64,000 bases of DNA from NCBI RefSeq assembly GCF_026340465.1, contig NZ_JAPEPC010000002.1, positions 1 to 64,000 on the forward strand, in the 5' to 3' direction. The translations under genes were made by a program, and so were the position numbers. Below, in pieces: positions 61,198 to 64,000 of the stretch. Below the pieces are notes generated by a model that saw nothing but the letters and a program-made list of their open reading frames with translations, searched no databases and was not told the origin of the DNA. Positions within the stretch are counted from its first letter, which is position 1. Each line of letters starts with the position of its first letter. This DNA is from Streptomyces sp. NBC_01306. Its GTDB lineage: Bacteria; Actinomycetota; Actinomycetes; Streptomycetales; Streptomycetaceae.

Positions 61198-62427
61198 TCA
61201 GATCTCGGCGCGGATCTTGCGGGCCACCGCGGTCCCGCGCAGCCGGCGCACGGCAGAGGCGAGCTGCGGATGGCGTTCGCCCACCTGCACGGTGCGGCGG
61301 TCCAGCTCCTCGGTGAGCCGCTCGGCACGCTTCTCCACGTCGAGTTCGTCCAGGATGCGGTCGACCTCGGCCAGCAGTGCTCCGTGCAGCTGCCACTGGC
61401 GCGGGTGCTGCTGCACGTTCTCCAGGAGGAGATGGGCGACCCGGTCGCGGGTGACCCCGGCGTCCTCAAGTGCGGCCGTCAGCCGGGCCTCGGCGTCCTG
61501 GGCGCTCTGCGCGACCGGCGTGGTGATCAGTACGGCGAAGCTCTCGACAGCGTCGGCGAGGTCCCTCATCAGCGCCTGCAGGGCCGAGGCCACGTCGTCC
61601 GGGAAGAGCGGCTCGTCGGTGCGCTCCTTCGCCAGGTCGGTCATCGTCCGGGTCAGCACCCGCAGCACGACGGCGCAGATCTCCAGGGTGTCCAGACCGG
61701 TGCGCAGCACGACGCGCGACAGCAGCCCCTGGCGTACCCGGGGGTTGAGCAGCAGGCTCTCCTCGGCCTGCCGGAGCGACGCGTCCACCTCGACGATGTC
61801 GTGGTCGAGCCTGCGCGCCTCGTGCAGTCGCGCGGCGGCCTGTTCGACCGGGGTGTGGCCCTCCGCCTCCGCGCCGATGGCGCGGAGCATCCTGCCCATC
61901 GACTCCGCCATCTCCTCGATGGAGCTGCCGGCGGACTGGACCCAGACCGGCGGTGCCAGCAGCAGGTTGAAGAGCAGTCCCACACCCGCACCGATCAGCG
62001 TCTCCAGAATCCGGTCCCAGGCGGTGGCGGCCACCTGGGAGACACCGAGCACCAGCATGGAGCTGATGGCGACCTCGGGTACGAACTCGTACACGCGCAC
62101 CAACCGCCCCACGATCAGCCCGGTGAAGATCGTCACGCCGAGACTCCACCAGGTCAGTCCGACGAGCGTGCTGAAGCCGCTGGCGAGGAGCACTCCGACG
62201 ACTACGGCGTTCACCCGCCTGACCCCCGTGGTGATGGTCGAGTAGAGCGTGACCTGGACCACGAGCAGGGCGGTCAGCGGTGCGGTGAGCGGTGCGTGCT
62301 GCGGCAGGGCCACCAGCGCGACCACGTACGCGATGACCGCGGCCGCCGTGGACCGGAGCGTCTGTGCCCCGATGGGCTCCACCGTCCGCTGGACGAGCTT
62401 GACCACGGGTGCGGACACATCAGGCAT
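61198..62427 (-). CDS. FUSC-family membrane protein (aromatic acid exporter-like)
   Basis: The 409-aa protein has an N-terminal half with about six membrane segments (AAAVIAYVVALVALPQHAPLTAPLTALLVVQVTLYSTITTGVRRV, then LVGLTWWSLGVTIFTGLIVG). The C-terminal half is cytosolic and helical, with several long predicted coiled or amphipathic stretches, as in AaeB/FUSC proteins. It may export aromatic or organic acids. ATG at 62427 follows GGAAGGAAC. Confidence 0.83.
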   Translation of the reverse strand: MPDVSAPVVKLVQRTVEPIGAQTLRSTAAAVIAYVVALVALPQHAPLTAPLTALLVVQVTLYSTITTGVRRVNAVVVGVLLASGFSTLVGLTWWSLGVTIFTGLIVGRLVRVYEFVPEVAISSMLVLGVSQVAATAWDRILETLIGAGVGLLFNLLLAPPVWVQSAGSSIEEMAESMGRMLRAIGAEAEGHTPVEQAAARLHEARRLDHDIVEVDASLRQAEESLLLNPRVRQGLLSRVVLRTGLDTLEICAVVLRVLTRTMTDLAKERTDEPLFPDDVASALQALMRDLADAVESFAVLITTPVAQSAQDAEARLTAALEDAGVTRDRVAHLLLENVQQHPRQWQLHGALLAEVDRILDELDVEKRAERLTEELDRRTVQVGERHPQLASAVRRLRGTAVARKIRAEI

Positions 62428-62719
62428 TCCATGTTCCTTCCTGCGCGGGTGGTGCCTCCGTGCACCCCGGCGGCGGCGCGCCCGTCCACACACGACAGCG
62501 GCCAGTGTGACGGCGCCCGGTACCGACGCGCCGACAGGCGCACCGGGGTGTCGCGGCGGCCGGGCGGGGAGGGAGCGGGAATCATCGGCGGGACGCCGCG
62601 CACGGAGCGCGGGCGGGCGGGTGACTCGCGGGGCGCCCCGGACGGAGGCGCCCGATGCCACGGGACTACCGTGGTACGGCCCCCACGGCGGTCTTCGCGG
62701 GCGGGTGCGAGAGGTAAGG

Positions 62720-63763
62720 ATGTCTGGAATGAACCTGCCGGATCTGACCTTTTCCCGGTTCCCGGCCATGTGGCAGCTCGACGGTCCGGCTCTGCTGCTG
62801 GTCCTGGTTCTGGGCGGGCTCTACGGCTGGGGGGTGGTGCGGCTGCGGCGGCGCGGCGAGCAGTGGTCGACGGGCCGTACGGTCGTCTTCGCCCTGCTGG
62901 GTCTCGGCACGATCGTGGTGGCCACGATGTCGGCACTCGCCGTCTACGACGAGGTGCTGTTCTGGCCGGCCGCCGTGCAGAACATCCTGCTCGACCTGAT
63001 CGCCCCGCTCGGCCTGGCGCTGGGCGACCCCCTGTCGCTGGCCTGCCGTGCTCTGCCGGAGCGCGCGTCGGCGCGGGTGCGCCGTGCGGTGACCGGCAAG
63101 TTCGCCCGGCTGCTGGCCTTCCCCCTGGTCAGTTCGCTGCTGGTCCTGGTGTCGGAGCTCTGTGTGTACTTCACGCCGTACTTCGAGACGGCGCTGCGCC
63201 ATGGGGCGCTGCACCAGCTCATGTATCTGCAACTGCTGCTGGTCGGGTGTCTCTTCGTGCTGCCGGTCCTCACCGAGGAGGCGCTGCTGCCCAGCTGGTG
63301 CAGCCATCCGGTACGGGCCGCGATGGTCTTCTTCGACGGGCTCATCGACGCGGTCCCCGGCATCGTGGTGATGACCAGCGGCACCCTGATCGCGGGCACC
63401 TGGTACAGCCGACACTCCCCTTCCTGGGCCCCCGGCGTGCAGCGGGACCAGCAGATCGGCGGCGGTGCGATGGTCACGCTCGCCGAACTGGTCGGGGTGC
63501 CCTTCCTGCTGGTGATCTTTGCGCAGTGGGTCCGCTCCGAGCGGGCCAGGACGGTGGCACTCGACCGCCGTCTGGACGCCGAACTGATCCCCGCCGCACC
63601 TCGCGCCACACCGGTTCCGTCCGACACCTCGGCCGCGTCCCCCGTGGCGTCGGCGTCCGGGATCGCCGCGCAGGAGGACCCGGCCGAGCCGGAGCGGGTC
63701 CGTCCCTGGTGGGAGTCCGACGGCGGAATCGTCGGTGACCGGATGCGCCAGGGCCGCCCGTAG
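62720..63763 (+). CDS. ctaG: CtaG-type cytochrome c oxidase assembly/copper protein
   Basis: The 347-aa membrane protein has about seven segments and the CtaG (caa3-type assembly) features VYDEVLFWPAAVQNILLDLIAPLGLALGDPLSLACRAL near residue 75 and GALHQLMYLQLLLVGCLFVLPVL near residue 160, with conserved His. A further helical pair and an Asp/Glu-rich tail follow. It is a membrane protein thought to help insert copper into cytochrome oxidase. ATG at 62720 follows GAGGTAAGG. Confidence 0.85.
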   Translation: MSGMNLPDLTFSRFPAMWQLDGPALLLVLVLGGLYGWGVVRLRRRGEQWSTGRTVVFALLGLGTIVVATMSALAVYDEVLFWPAAVQNILLDLIAPLGLALGDPLSLACRALPERASARVRRAVTGKFARLLAFPLVSSLLVLVSELCVYFTPYFETALRHGALHQLMYLQLLLVGCLFVLPVLTEEALLPSWCSHPVRAAMVFFDGLIDAVPGIVVMTSGTLIAGTWYSRHSPSWAPGVQRDQQIGGGAMVTLAELVGVPFLLVIFAQWVRSERARTVALDRRLDAELIPAAPRATPVPSDTSAASPVASASGIAAQEDPAEPERVRPWWESDGGIVGDRMRQGRP

Positions 63764-63944
63764 CCACCCCGGCCCGTAGCCACCCCGCCGGTGCCGGCCT
63801 CTCGGCGGCAGGCATGACCAGCGGTTTCCCGGACAGATATAACGCGGGCGACGGCCTTCAGCAGCACCACGTACCGGGGTGTGCCATGCGGCTGCGGACC
63901 ACCGCGGCCGGATCACCAGGTCAAGAGGGGTATGGGGCAACGGG

Positions 63945-64000
63945 ATGAGTTCTGATCAGGACCGCGGGACAGGGCGGGGCAGCGGTGACGCGCAGTCGCC
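63945..64000 (+). CDS. Start of a further gene (partial)
   Basis: An ATG at 63945 opens a frame (MSSDQDRGTGRGSG...) that continues past the window edge. The upstream GGGGCAACGGG is a weak ribosome site. The visible part is too short to identify. Confidence 0.35.
   Translation, partial: MSSDQDRGTGRGSGDAQS

Noticed and set aside
60835..63738. 967-codon plus-strand frame
   Set aside because: It overlaps TetR, FUSC and CtaG genes in other frames and lacks any recognisable domain.

Overview
The window is high-GC actinobacterial DNA, almost certainly a Streptomyces chromosome or its accessory arm. The signs are GTG starts, ATGA/GTGA gene overlaps, dense TetR/GntR/PucR/DeoR regulators next to their targets, a P450, secreted hydrolases and an HtpG chaperone. 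No rRNA, tRNA or CRISPR array was found.

Region A (1-13.85 kb) is an accessory island built around S-adenosylmethionine (SAM). One minus-strand series encodes a 328-aa SAM-binding enzyme, a cystathionine-beta-synthase-type PLP enzyme, an EamA exporter, a 215-aa methyltransferase-fold enzyme, SAM synthetase (metK) and adenosine kinase (adoK). Divergent from it are two methionine-salvage genes, mtnB and mtnD, preceded by a 48-codon leader ORF. The pairing of metK and adoK with mtnB and mtnD means the locus can rebuild SAM and dispose of adenosine and methylthioadenosine (MTA). MTA is released when the aminobutyryl group of SAM, rather than its methyl group, is used. I therefore read the island as a compact cassette that turns SAM into a small exported product, with a local recycling loop. 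An XRE-NB-ARC regulator, a deleted IS5-type transposase, a TetR regulator and a 2-haloacid-dehalogenase-like protein follow. The TetR promoter and the mtnB leader carry the same 7-4-7 operator. The MtnD homologue lacks its conserved metal-binding Glu.

Region B (13.85-20.2 kb) is a hexuronate/hexonate catabolic operon: ManD dehydratase, fructuronate reductase, zinc dehydrogenase and MFS transporter. It diverges from a GntR regulator across a perfect 25-bp palindrome. Region C (20.4-31 kb) holds a TetR/methyltransferase pair; a PucR regulator with a CoA-transferase and acyl-CoA dehydrogenase (glutarate-type degradation); and a permease, TetR and iron-sulfur flavin oxidoreductase group. Region D (31-43.4 kb) has transporters, gene remnants, a membrane esterase, htpG, a PRISE-type reductase, an ArsR regulator, a secreted protein and a P450.

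Region E (43.5-47 kb) is a TetR, TauD dioxygenase, membrane protein and flavin oxidoreductase locus with two matching operators. Region F (47-52.6 kb) contains a beta-lactamase-fold secreted protein, a GH18 chitinase, a threonine-dehydratase-like enzyme, a Cof-type phosphatase and a GDSL lipase. Region G (52.7-59.8 kb) is a sugar or polyol locus: a 2-hydroxyacid dehydrogenase and FGGY kinase diverge from a phosphatase, DeoR regulator, polyol-type MFS transporter and second FGGY kinase. The right end carries a tyrosine phosphatase, a TetR, a FUSC-family membrane protein and a CtaG-type membrane protein.
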